A stretch of 64,000 bases of DNA from assembly GCA_002719955.1 (NCBI GenBank), contig PBFW01000007.1, positions 65,724 through 129,723 on the forward strand, given 5' to 3'. Below the pieces are notes generated by a model. That model made no database searches, had not been told where the DNA came from, and saw only the letters and a list, made by a program, of their open reading frames with translations. Both the position numbers and the translations under genes were made by a program. Shown in pieces: positions 9,126 through 16,961 of the stretch. This DNA comes from Deltaproteobacteria bacterium. Lineage in GTDB: Bacteria; Myxococcota_A; UBA9160; UBA4427. Numbering within the stretch: the stretch's first letter is position 1; each line of letters opens with the position of its first letter.

Positions 9126-9715
9126 ATGAAGAACCGAGCCCCCCTCGTCTGCCTCGCGAGCCTGCTTCTCGCCCTAGATCTGGTGGGCGGCGCCGGCGAG
9201 AACGCCGCCTGAGTCCACGACAACCTCAGCCATACCGAAATTTTCCACACCGGCACGAGCATCCTGGAAACGCCGGCCTTCCCCGACACCGGACTCCATC
9301 GGGCCACCCTGCGCGCGACCGCGCACGCCCGGGGTCGACGGGTCGGCGCGGACATCGAACGCGCGGTGCGCGCTGAATTCCCCGACTACTCCTTCCTCGG
9401 CGGCGTCTCCTTGACGAGCGGACGGGCATTCCCGCTCGTCGTCGAGAAGCGCGAGGTCGAGGATTGCGGCACGACCGACTCACCGCTCTGCAACGTGCAC
9501 GAATTCGGGAGCCTCAACCTCTCCCGCAATTTTCTTTAAACCAAGCGCGGCTCCGGCTTCCACGCAAAGCTCTGGGGTCGACGGGACAGCGTCGTGATCC
9601 GGATTCCCCCCCCCAATTCATCGAGGGCCTGCTCGCGCGCGTGGAGACCCGCGCTCCGATGGAATCCGCCGGGAGTGCGGCGAGCCGCCCGCGAAGCGCT
9701 CCACCCGCACCCTAG
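9126..9715 (+). pseudogene. Interrupted gene for a secreted protein
   Basis: An ATG at 9126 begins a classical signal peptide (MKNRAPLVCLASLLLALDLV...) that stops after 28 codons at TGA 9210-9212. The same frame then stays open for 108 codons with protein-like content (ILETPAFPDTGLHRATL, RAEFPDYSFLGGVSLTSG, two Cys in EDCGTTDSPLCNV) up to TAA 9537-9539. It continues as GSGFHAKLWGRRDSVVIRI to a nine-C run at 9606-9614, after which sense-like coding shifts frame and ends near 9715. The pattern is a small exported protein gene broken by two stops and a frameshift. No family is recognised. It is followed by a strong terminator. Confidence 0.5.
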
Positions 9716-9754
9716 CAGCCCGCACCCGCTCGAGCGCCCTCTTCGAAACCGAAG

Positions 9755-9792
9755 AGCCCGATTCGCCTTGGCGCATCGGGCTTTTTCGTTTT
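9755..9792 (+). terminator. Rho-independent terminator
   Basis: Perfect 8-bp arms AGCCCGAT (9755-9762) and ATCGGGCT (9775-9782) enclose a second short GC stem, CGC/GCG, and are followed directly by TTTTTCGTTTT (9782-9792). It lies at the 3' side of the interrupted secreted-protein gene and shields the SnoaL-like gene that starts at 9888. It is the only textbook intrinsic terminator I found in the window. Confidence 0.85.
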
Positions 9793-9887
9793 GACCCCGC
9801 GCTCCGAGACCGGCACACTCGCTCCCCCATCCACTCCCGCACCGATGCGAACGAGCGAAGCGATGGGCTGAGAGGAGAGCAACGCCG

Positions 9888-10511
9888 ATGTCATCCGATT
9901 CGGAGATCACGCGACTGAGAGAGGAGATCCTTGAGCTCAGGGGTGAAGTCGATCGATTGAATGCGATCGAGGCCGTCAAGCGGGTCAAACACAAATATTG
10001 GCGAAGCTTCGACACCGCTGATCTCGAGGGGATGGCTTCGGTCCTCCACGAAGATGTCTTCCTCAGTATCGAGGCCGGGGTGTACTCGATGTGTTACGAG
10101 GGGCGGGACGCCTACGTCCAGATGGTCAAGGAAGGCGCGCACGCCGACATGATCTCCCACCACAACGGACACCATCCGGAAATCGACATCGTGAGCGAGA
10201 ACGAGGCGATCGGAACCTGGTACCTCTATGACGACCTCTGGGAGTTTCGCCGTGGGATGCGTCTATTCGGGACCGCCTTCTATCGGGACCGTTATGTCCG
10301 TGAAGACGGGGAGTGGAAGATCCGCTATTCGCAATTCCACCGGCTCTATGAGATTGCCGAACCCCTCACCGAGCGACCGGATATCCGTTACCACTATCTC
10401 GCCGACCACGGCTTCAAACACGAGGGCAAGGCCGATCTCGAACCCTTCCCGAAGGACACGAGCTACAAGCATCCGTCCGGCGTGATGCCTCCCTTTCTCG
10501 ACACCGAATAG
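9888..10511 (+). CDS. SnoaL-like (NTF2-fold) protein with N-terminal coiled coil
   Basis: A 207-residue soluble protein. Residues 1-28 (EITRLREEILELRGEVDRLNA) have heptad character and probably form a short coiled coil. From residue 30 onward (YWRSFDTADLEGMASVL, then GRDAYVQMV, WYLYDDLWEF, GTAFYRDRYVREDGEWKI) it follows the SnoaL-like cone fold used by small cyclases, dehydratases and binding proteins. The pattern YRDRYVREDGEWKIRY is the usual final strand pair. A GAGGAGAG ribosome site precedes the ATG. It stands alone between the terminator upstream and a convergent DUF2889 gene. Enzymatic or binding role cannot be decided from sequence. Confidence 0.88.
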   Translation: MSSDSEITRLREEILELRGEVDRLNAIEAVKRVKHKYWRSFDTADLEGMASVLHEDVFLSIEAGVYSMCYEGRDAYVQMVKEGAHADMISHHNGHHPEIDIVSENEAIGTWYLYDDLWEFRRGMRLFGTAFYRDRYVREDGEWKIRYSQFHRLYEIAEPLTERPDIRYHYLADHGFKHEGKADLEPFPKDTSYKHPSGVMPPFLDTE

Positions 10512-10558
10512 GAAGTCCAGATCGGGGATCGACCGCCTTACCCTCCGCGCACACGCGC

Positions 10559-11212
10559 TCAGGAGCGCGGTCGGTCCGGCCACTCCATTTCATCGCGCCC
10601 AAGACTCCGCAGCCGCTTTCGAACGGGAATCAGTGGATACTCGTGCATCCTTCCCGCCCGCAGATCGGCGACGTGCTCCCCCTCGTCCGCCCAGAGATGG
10701 CAGGTATTCGCATTTCGCCGAATCCGCGACTCACGCTCCTCCGCCGTCAGGTTCCGCTGGGTCTTGCCGGCGTTGCGTTGGTTGCGAACCATGATGGACC
10801 ACACCGCCTGAACAGCCGCCGGCGCGAGTGCTTGAAGCAGGGCGTTTGTATGCGTGCAACCATTCGGCCCGCCGAATAGATCGCGAATCTTGCGGGTGAA
10901 GCCGCGGGCGATGGAGAGCCCGACCAGCTTCTGGTAATCGGCGGCGATGATCGGGCATTTCGAGTGGGGATGGCTCTCGAAGAGGACCTTCGCCTGCTTG
11001 ATCTCGAGCCCGGGGAGTGAAACGAGGAGCTCGAGCTGCATCTGATGGATCTCGAGCTGGTCGGGGTCGCCGAGCACGTAGAGCCCGGGCGGCTTTCGAT
11101 CCGAAACCGCACCACGCACGAGGAGTTCGTCCTCGGAGAGCTGGTAGATCTTCGTCTCGTAGTCGCGGGTATGAACGAGGTCGAGCCCTGCATCGTCGGG
11201 GAGCAATGTCAT
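10559..11212 (-). CDS. DUF2889 family protein
   Basis: A 217-residue protein of unknown function matching the DUF2889 pattern: HTRDYETKIYQL at the start, a conserved core with QAKVLFESHPHSKCP and the motif FGGPNGCTHTNALLQAL, then RNQRNAGKTQRN and a final CHLWADEGEHV. The His and Cys residues around GCTHT are the most conserved-looking and could coordinate a metal; this is inference. The open frame reaches back to 11437 inside the divergent transporter gene, so the ATG at 11212 is preferred even though its ribosome site is poor. Related proteins occur in sterol- and aromatic-degrading bacteria. Only 63 bp separate its start from the transporter start. Confidence 0.85.
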   Translation of the reverse strand: MTLLPDDAGLDLVHTRDYETKIYQLSEDELLVRGAVSDRKPPGLYVLGDPDQLEIHQMQLELLVSLPGLEIKQAKVLFESHPHSKCPIIAADYQKLVGLSIARGFTRKIRDLFGGPNGCTHTNALLQALAPAAVQAVWSIMVRNQRNAGKTQRNLTAEERESRIRRNANTCHLWADEGEHVADLRAGRMHEYPLIPVRKRLRSLGRDEMEWPDRPRS

Positions 11213-11275
11213 CTCTGGTTGGTAGCACGACAGCCGGTCCGACCGGGCCTCTCTGCACGCTATCGTCCGGCGCCC

Positions 11276-12781
11276 ATGCCGATCACCGAGCTTCATTCGA
11301 GCGAGCACCTGAGTGCGCTGCAGCGACGCATCGTGCTGCTGGGCATGATGGGGGGGACCTCGCTCGCAGCGCTCGATCAGATGGTGCTCACGACCGCCGT
11401 CAGCGAGATCGCAGGCGAACTCGGCGATCTCGCTCAAGCGCCCTGGATCTTCACCGCCAACCTCCTGGCCAGCGCGTCGAGCATGCCGATCTGGGGGAAG
11501 CTCGGAGATCTTTACGGCCGGCGGCGCGTCTTCCAGTCGGCCATCGTGCTCTTCATCGTCGCCTCGCTGCTTGCGGCAAAGGCGGATTCGATGATTCAGC
11601 TATTGGTCTGCCGTGCGCTTCAGGGACTCGGCGGCGGCGCGCTGCTCACGATGCCCTACGCGATCGTCGGCGATATCGTCAGCCCTCGCGACCGACCCGC
11701 CTATGCCGCTTTCATCAGCGTGGTCTGGACGGCCTCCGGTTTCCTGGGTCCGCCGCTCGGCGGTTTTCTGGTCGATGGCCCGGGATGGCGTTGGATGTTC
11801 TTCATCAACATTCCGACCGCCCTCCTCTCCTTCGCCTGCCTGCAATGGGGCTACCGCATCCCGCGTCGGCGCATCGAACACAGCGTCGATTTCGTGGGGG
11901 CAGCCCTGCTCTTCTGCTCCGTCGGCTCGCTGATCCTCTACACGTCCTGGGCGGGAGAACGCTTCGGATGGTCCGCTCCCTCCGCACTCCTCTTACTGGC
12001 GCTGAGCAGCGTCCTGGCCGTCGCGTTCGTCCTTCAAGAACGACGCGCGCCAGAACCGATCGTCGAGCTGAGCCTTCTCCGGCTGCGGCCTGTATGGCCA
12101 CCACTCGTGACGACGGCCATTTTTGGCTTTGCCAATTTTTCGATCGCCTTCTTCATCCCCCTCTTCGGCATCGTCGTCCGCCATTCGACGGCCGTCGAGG
12201 CCGGTTTCGCCCTCGCCCCGCTAACGGCGGGGATATTGATCTCGGGGATCGTCGTCGGACGCCTTGCGGCCGCGACTCAACGCTACCGACGTTATGCGAC
12301 GACTGGCGTCATCATTTACGTGATCGGCTTGACACTGCTGGTCACGGCCGACGGAGAGACGCCCCTCCCGCTCTTTCTCTTCTACAACCTGCTCCTGGGT
12401 GTCGGCAGCGGCGCGCTCAGCCCCGTCCTCGTCGCCTCGCTGCAGAACGCGGTTGAAGAGCGTTATCTCGGGGTCGCGAGCTCCTTGCCGGGTTTTGCGC
12501 GTGCGGTCGCCCAGACGATCGGAACCTCGATCCTCGGCTCCTTCCTCGCCCTGCGAATCAGCGCCCACCTGCGCCAGGACGTAGCTCCGATCGCGCCGCC
12601 CTCGATCGAGCTCAACACATTCATCGAGAGCCCCACCGCCATCCGTGGCCTCGCACCACCGCTCGAGGGCGCCGTAGTCGAGGCCTATCGCGCTGCCTTC
12701 TCCGAGACCTTCTTCCTGATGACGCTGATCATCGCGCTCTCGCTGGTCGCGTCGCGTTTCATGCGAGATCCTTTGCGATGA
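11276..12781 (+). CDS. MFS transporter, DHA2 (EmrB/QacA-like) 14-TM family
   Basis: An inner-membrane proton-driven exporter of about 501 residues. Hydrophobic segments run throughout and fit 14 helices. GKLGDLYGRRR between helices 2 and 3 is MFS motif A, LDQMVLTTAVSEIA in helix 1 is the DHA2 motif D1 position, and SGFLGPPLGGFLVD is the antiporter motif C. The start ATG at 11276 follows the divergent DUF2889 gene closely and lacks a clear Shine-Dalgarno. Its last 23 bp overlap tail to tail with the LLM oxidoreductase gene on the other strand. DHA2 members usually expel drugs, dyes or hydrophobic acids; the cargo here is unknown, perhaps a catabolic intermediate. Confidence 0.92.
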   Translation: MPITELHSSEHLSALQRRIVLLGMMGGTSLAALDQMVLTTAVSEIAGELGDLAQAPWIFTANLLASASSMPIWGKLGDLYGRRRVFQSAIVLFIVASLLAAKADSMIQLLVCRALQGLGGGALLTMPYAIVGDIVSPRDRPAYAAFISVVWTASGFLGPPLGGFLVDGPGWRWMFFINIPTALLSFACLQWGYRIPRRRIEHSVDFVGAALLFCSVGSLILYTSWAGERFGWSAPSALLLLALSSVLAVAFVLQERRAPEPIVELSLLRLRPVWPPLVTTAIFGFANFSIAFFIPLFGIVVRHSTAVEAGFALAPLTAGILISGIVVGRLAAATQRYRRYATTGVIIYVIGLTLLVTADGETPLPLFLFYNLLLGVGSGALSPVLVASLQNAVEERYLGVASSLPGFARAVAQTIGTSILGSFLALRISAHLRQDVAPIAPPSIELNTFIESPTAIRGLAPPLEGAVVEAYRAAFSETFFLMTLIIALSLVASRFMRDPLR

Positions 12782-13631
12782 CCTCGTCGCCGTAGCGCCG
12801 GAGATAATCGAGCTTCTCCGGCAGTCTCGCGTCCGCACCGACCGTGTAGGGGAAGGGATAACTCACCGTCCCGGTCATCCCGAGCTCAACCAGATGCTTT
12901 CGCTCATCATCGGTTGGCACCTCGAGAAAGGGCACGATCGCGTCGAAGGGCTGGTCGATCCGCCCGGCCTGCCGCCGAAACTCTGCGATCCTCTCGAGGA
13001 CCTGCTTCGCGCCGGCATAATCGTGCCCCGAGCCGGACCACCCATCCGAGAGCTGCCCCGCCCGCCGCAGCGCCGCCTCATTCTGCCCGCCCATCCAGAT
13101 CGGCACCCTCCGCGTCGGTGCCGGCTGCATCTGCATCGCCGGAAACGTGAAATGCGCCCCCTCGTGTTCGACGATCTCACCCGAAAGGAGTTTTCGAATC
13201 ACATGGATCTGCTCGTCCATTCTTGCGCCACGCTTCTCGAAGACACGACCGAGCACATCGAATTCGTCCTTCATCCATCCGGCGCCCACGCCGAGGACGG
13301 CCCGATTCTTCGAGAAGACGGCGGCGCTCCCGATGAATTTGGCGATCTCGACCGGATGGCGCAGCGGCATGATGTAGACATTCGTCGCGAAGCGCAGCCG
13401 CGTCGTGTGCTGTGCGAGAACCGCCATCACCATGAACGCATCCGGAAACGAGGGGGCCTCGGGAAAATCGGGATCACCCGTTTCGCTGTAGGGATAATCA
13501 GAGTGGCGCTCTTCGGGGACGAAAACATGATCCGAAAGGAGCAGTCCCTCGAATCCCGCTTCCTCCGCGACGGCTGCGATCTCGAACATTTCGTCGGGGT
13601 GGACATATCCCAACGCCTGCCAATGCTGCAT
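12759..13631 (-). CDS. LLM class (probably F420-dependent) oxidoreductase
   Basis: A luciferase-like TIM-barrel oxidoreductase of 290 residues. Typical signatures are HTTRLRFATNVYIMPLRHP, RAVLGVGAGWMKDEFDVLG, KRGARMDEQIHVIRKL and RRVPIWMGGQNEAALRRAG, which match the TIGR03619-like group that normally uses reduced F420 rather than FMNH2. The start at 13631 has GAGGAGACC ahead. It is the last gene of a three-gene minus-strand run after PhyH and an amidohydrolase, suggesting one small pathway. Its stop region overlaps the convergent transporter gene by 23 bp. The cofactor assignment is by subfamily resemblance only. Confidence 0.88.
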   Translation of the reverse strand: MQHWQALGYVHPDEMFEIAAVAEEAGFEGLLLSDHVFVPEERHSDYPYSETGDPDFPEAPSFPDAFMVMAVLAQHTTRLRFATNVYIMPLRHPVEIAKFIGSAAVFSKNRAVLGVGAGWMKDEFDVLGRVFEKRGARMDEQIHVIRKLLSGEIVEHEGAHFTFPAMQMQPAPTRRVPIWMGGQNEAALRRAGQLSDGWSGSGHDYAGAKQVLERIAEFRRQAGRIDQPFDAIVPFLEVPTDDERKHLVELGMTGTVSYPFPYTVGADARLPEKLDYLRRYGDEVIAKDLA

Positions 13632-13699
13632 TCTTAGGTCTCCTCGCGGATCGTCGCTCCGGTGAAATAGGCTCGGGCTGTCTTCCTGCGAAGAGTCGC

Positions 13700-14992
13700 C
13701 TAGAGCAGCATCGGCTTTTCTTTGTCCTCGAATGCCGGACACTTATAGGCGTCCTTCGGCACATCCGATCGATCAAGCGGCGCCGCAATTTCCGCCTTCG
13801 TCGGCCCGATCTTCTCCGCAACCGGTACCAGCTTTTCGACGTCGAACCCATAGACCTTCGCCGCATTGAGCCCGACCATCATCTGAATTTCCTCGGGGTC
13901 GACACCCGCGAAGGAAAGGCGCAGATGCTCCCGGGTATACGGGTGTGAGCCCTCCATGTGCGGGTAATCGGATCCCCACATGATCTTCTCTACCCCGACC
14001 TCGTGTCGCAGGGCACATTCTCCGGCGGGCAGGAAGCTTGCGCCCAGATGAACCTGACGTTCGAAATATTCCGAGGGCCGAAGCGACATCGAAGCCACCG
14101 TCGGTCCGCCGAAGATATGCTCCGCGCAGAGATCGTTGTATTTCATGCGATCGTAGAACCCATCGAGCCGGGCGAGGGTCTCCCCGACCCAACTCGTGCC
14201 GACTTCGGTCAGGACGAATTGGAGCTTCGGGTGCCGCTCGAAGACGCCACTGAACATGAGGTGCCAGAGCGACCGATGAGCCCACCAGGTGACTTCCAAC
14301 ATGAACATCGCGAGCGACTGCGGAAGATAGGGACCGAAATCCGGCGTGTTGCCCCCCGCATGATGATTCAAGGGCATGCCGAGTTCCTCGCAGAGCGCGA
14401 AGATCGGCTCGTAGAGCGGTGAGTAGAGCGGTTCGATTCCGGATCCGGGCGCCGCGCCCGGAAGCAGAACGCCCCCCGTCAGACCCGTTTCCCTGGCCCA
14501 GCGAATCTCCTCGAGAGATTCCTCGACGAAGGGAAGAAAGATCTGGCAGACGCCTGCGCGACGATGAGGCGCCTCGGCGCAATAATCGGCGAGCCATCTA
14601 TTATGTGCCTGGATCCCGGCCCAACGACGCGCGAGATCCTCTCCCACCTCGGCCTCACCGAATTCCGAGTGCATCGTCGGAGCGAAGGGCGGCGACGTAT
14701 TCGAGTAGACCACCTCCGCCACGACGCCGTCCGCTTCGGTCTCTTCGAGGCGCCGCTGGCTATCCCAGTTCCGATAGCCGAAGAGCGCGGGATCCCCGTC
14801 GACACCGATCGACCGCGGGCCCATGACCTGCTTCATGATCTTCGAATTCTCGACGCTCCAGTCGAGCCAGCCCTTGAAATCGTCCTGCCATTTCTTTTCG
14901 AGATAGGGGCCGTAGCCTTTGGGGCTGGGGCCCGCGTGGCAATCCGCCGAAATGAGCAGATAACGATCGAGCCCGTCGAGGAAATTGGCCAT
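13700..14992 (-). CDS. PF04909 amidohydrolase-family protein
   Basis: A second amidohydrolase_2 protein (430 residues). The N-terminal metal motif is SADCHAGP, and further landmarks are PLNHHAGGNTPDFG, the central FSGVFERHPKLQFVLTEVG, and IMWGSDYPHMEGSHP with the conserved Asp, followed by the GLNAAKVYGFD tail typical of the family. A GGAG site nine bases before the ATG at 14992 favours this start; an ATG six codons upstream (15010) is possible. It sits between the PhyH gene (94-bp gap) and the F420-type oxidoreductase (68-bp gap). It may hydrolyse or decarboxylate a carboxylated or ring substrate; the two activities cannot be separated by motif. Confidence 0.9.
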   Translation of the reverse strand: MANFLDGLDRYLLISADCHAGPSPKGYGPYLEKKWQDDFKGWLDWSVENSKIMKQVMGPRSIGVDGDPALFGYRNWDSQRRLEETEADGVVAEVVYSNTSPPFAPTMHSEFGEAEVGEDLARRWAGIQAHNRWLADYCAEAPHRRAGVCQIFLPFVEESLEEIRWARETGLTGGVLLPGAAPGSGIEPLYSPLYEPIFALCEELGMPLNHHAGGNTPDFGPYLPQSLAMFMLEVTWWAHRSLWHLMFSGVFERHPKLQFVLTEVGTSWVGETLARLDGFYDRMKYNDLCAEHIFGGPTVASMSLRPSEYFERQVHLGASFLPAGECALRHEVGVEKIMWGSDYPHMEGSHPYTREHLRLSFAGVDPEEIQMMVGLNAAKVYGFDVEKLVPVAEKIGPTKAEIAAPLDRSDVPKDAYKCPAFEDKEKPMLL

Positions 14993-15085
14993 GGCGTGAT
15001 TCTCCGTCATCGGGACTGGGAGGGATCAGTGTAGAAAGCTCGAGCGAGCTGCGCCCGATCCAGATCTCGGCCCTCTCGAGGACGA

Positions 15086-15925
15086 TCAGCGGTGAATCCG
15101 CTTCCAGACCATATCGCTGTCGATTTCGGGATCGACGAGGGCCTCGGGGCTTCGTTGATCGACGTGACCGATCAGTCCGCGATAGGTTCCGTAGCCGACG
15201 AGCCGACGCAAGCGGGGCTCGAAGGCAGCGACGCGCTCCCGGGACAGTGCGAGAATCTGGCTCTCCTCCTGCCGAAGAAAACCCGCACAATAATTGTTCA
15301 CGATCCCAACTCGACGCGCGTCCGTGCGATTCTCGCCGCCCCCGTGCCAGATGCTGCCATTGTAGAAGAGGACACTCCCCGCTGGCATTTCGACCTGGAT
15401 CGCGTCCACTTCGTCGCCCCGGTTCGGGCGACGATCTCGCCCCTGCGACCCGGGAACGATATGCGTGCCCCCGTTCTCCGCGGTGAAATCCGTAAGCGCC
15501 CAGATCGCCAGCGCGACGAAGGTGGGCGAGGGCCGAGGGAAACCATACGATCCATCATCGGCATGAAGAGGTTGGCGCGCTTGCCCGGGATTCATCTCGA
15601 TCGCAGTCAGCGAAGACAAGAGGCATTCATCGTCCAGCACCCGTTCGATCACGGGTAGGGTGCGACAAAAAGTCGGGGTCGTTTCGAAGAGTCGGTCGCG
15701 GGCCAGGAGATTGAAGATGCGCCGGGTGCAATGGCCGAGGAACTCATTATCGCCATAGGGGATCTCGAATTCGTGCATCGCGCGATCGATCCCTTCGACG
15801 AGGGCTTCTCGGAGTTCGTCCGGGATCAGATTCTCCGCGACCGCGTAACCCCGCTCCGCGACCTGTGCGGCCAGACGCGCCACCTCTAATTCCTCGAGGG
15901 GTTCGAATTCCATCGCTTCACTCAT
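15086..15925 (-). CDS. Phytanoyl-CoA dioxygenase-like (PhyH) oxygenase
   Basis: A non-haem Fe(II)/2-oxoglutarate oxygenase, 279 residues. The iron triad is H121-A-D123 (in PLHADDGSYG) and H194 (IWHGGGENRT), and the Arg in DARRVG would bind 2-oxoglutarate. The N-terminal VAERGYAVAENLIPDELREAL is the usual PhyH opening. The start at 15925 is supported by GGAGA. It leads a three-gene run with the amidohydrolase and LLM oxidoreductase and is divergent from a TauD-type dioxygenase 102 bp away. PhyH relatives hydroxylate acyl-CoAs or small secondary metabolites; the substrate is open. Confidence 0.9.
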   Translation of the reverse strand: MSEAMEFEPLEELEVARLAAQVAERGYAVAENLIPDELREALVEGIDRAMHEFEIPYGDNEFLGHCTRRIFNLLARDRLFETTPTFCRTLPVIERVLDDECLLSSLTAIEMNPGQARQPLHADDGSYGFPRPSPTFVALAIWALTDFTAENGGTHIVPGSQGRDRRPNRGDEVDAIQVEMPAGSVLFYNGSIWHGGGENRTDARRVGIVNNYCAGFLRQEESQILALSRERVAAFEPRLRRLVGYGTYRGLIGHVDQRSPEALVDPEIDSDMVWKRIHR

Positions 15926-16027
15926 CGGTTCTCCAATCCCCACCCCGAGACGGGTAGCGCGCCTCCCTGCACCCCGGCACCATGTCGCAGATGGCCACAC
16001 CAGATACGCCGCAAAACGAGAGGCCCT

Positions 16028-16885
16028 ATGCCCCCTGAGCCCCCTAAAAAAAAAGCGTCCTTCGACATCAAGAAGAGGGTCTCCGCGATCGGTGCCGAAA
16101 TCTCCGGTCTCAATCTAAGTGAGCCGCTTTCGGAGCCGGATTTCGTGGCCCTCGAAGCGGCGCTCCTCGATCATCTGGTTCTCTTCTTTCGCGATCAACC
16201 CCTCGATCCGATCGAACAGGTCAGCCTCGCCGAACGTTTCGGAAAGATCGAAATCCACCCCTTCGGCCGCCACCTCGAAGCGCCCCCCTCCGTCGGCATC
16301 CTCGATCAGACTTCACCCAAGCACGATGGTGCGAACCGCTGGCATGCGGACTCCACCTTCATGCCGAGACCGCCGAAGGCCGCCATCCTGCGTGCGGTCA
16401 CATTACCGTCGTCGGGGGGCGACACGACCTGGGCGTCGATGTACGCAGCCTACGATGCACTCTCCGGACCCCTCCAGAGAGCACTCGAAGAGATGACCGC
16501 CTTCCACGACGTCTCCGGCCCGCTCATTCGAGCGATCCAGCGTGGACAGAGCGTCGCTGGTCTCGAAGAAATACGCGATGCATGGCCCCCACTCGCCCAC
16601 CCCGTCGTCTGTCGCCATCCCCGGACCGGTCGCAAATTCCTCTACGTCAACTCGAATTTCACGACGCATATCGACGGAATCGGTGAAGCCGAAAGCGAAG
16701 CGCTTCTGCGCTTCCTGATCGAGTCCGTGCGATCGCCGGAGATCCAGGTTCGTTTTCGCTGGGAACCCGATTCGGTGGCCCTCTGGGATAATCGCTGCAC
16801 CCAACATTTCGCCATCGCGGACTACAGCGAGCGGCGGGTCATGCATCGCGTCCTGATCGCAGGAGACTGGGAACCGAGTGCCTGA
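16028..16885 (+). CDS. TauD/TfdA-family dioxygenase
   Basis: A 285-residue Fe(II)/2-oxoglutarate dioxygenase. H106-A-D108 (NRWHADSTF) and H260 (TQHFAIADY) supply the iron ligands, with the Arg of SERRVMHRV as the probable co-substrate anchor. The N-terminal segment GAEISGLNLSEPLS and FRDQPLDPIEQVSLAERFG are standard for the TfdA branch, which cleaves aryloxyacetates, taurine or related side chains. GAGAGG precedes the ATG. A run of nine A (16046-16054) covers codons 7-9 and could permit slippage. The gene is divergent from the PhyH gene and convergent with the hydroxyacid dehydrogenase gene. Confidence 0.92.
   Translation: MPPEPPKKKASFDIKKRVSAIGAEISGLNLSEPLSEPDFVALEAALLDHLVLFFRDQPLDPIEQVSLAERFGKIEIHPFGRHLEAPPSVGILDQTSPKHDGANRWHADSTFMPRPPKAAILRAVTLPSSGGDTTWASMYAAYDALSGPLQRALEEMTAFHDVSGPLIRAIQRGQSVAGLEEIRDAWPPLAHPVVCRHPRTGRKFLYVNSNFTTHIDGIGEAESEALLRFLIESVRSPEIQVRFRWEPDSVALWDNRCTQHFAIADYSERRVMHRVLIAGDWEPSA
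16046..16054 (+). repeat. Tract of nine A at the 5' end of a dioxygenase gene
   Basis: Nine A follow codon 6 of the TauD-type gene at 16028, encoding a KKK stretch. This AT-rich run is out of keeping with the GC-rich surroundings and lies where polymerase or RNA-polymerase slippage would switch the frame. No evidence of actual switching can be seen in one sequence. Confidence 0.6.
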
Positions 16886-16961
16886 GCGTCGGCGCCCACG
16901 CGGACTTGCCTGATCCAGAAAGACCAGAACCCGCTCGGCGATCACGGGCGAGGCGAGATGA

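Noticed and set aside
9210..9212. TGA read as selenocysteine in the secreted-protein frame
   Set aside because: No hairpin of selenocysteine-insertion type is evident just after it, a further TAA follows in frame, and the position lies right after the signal peptide. Decay is simpler.
16046..16054. T9 on the minus strand as an intrinsic terminator
   Set aside because: No GC hairpin lies on the correct side of the run, and it is inside the coding region of a clear dioxygenase gene.
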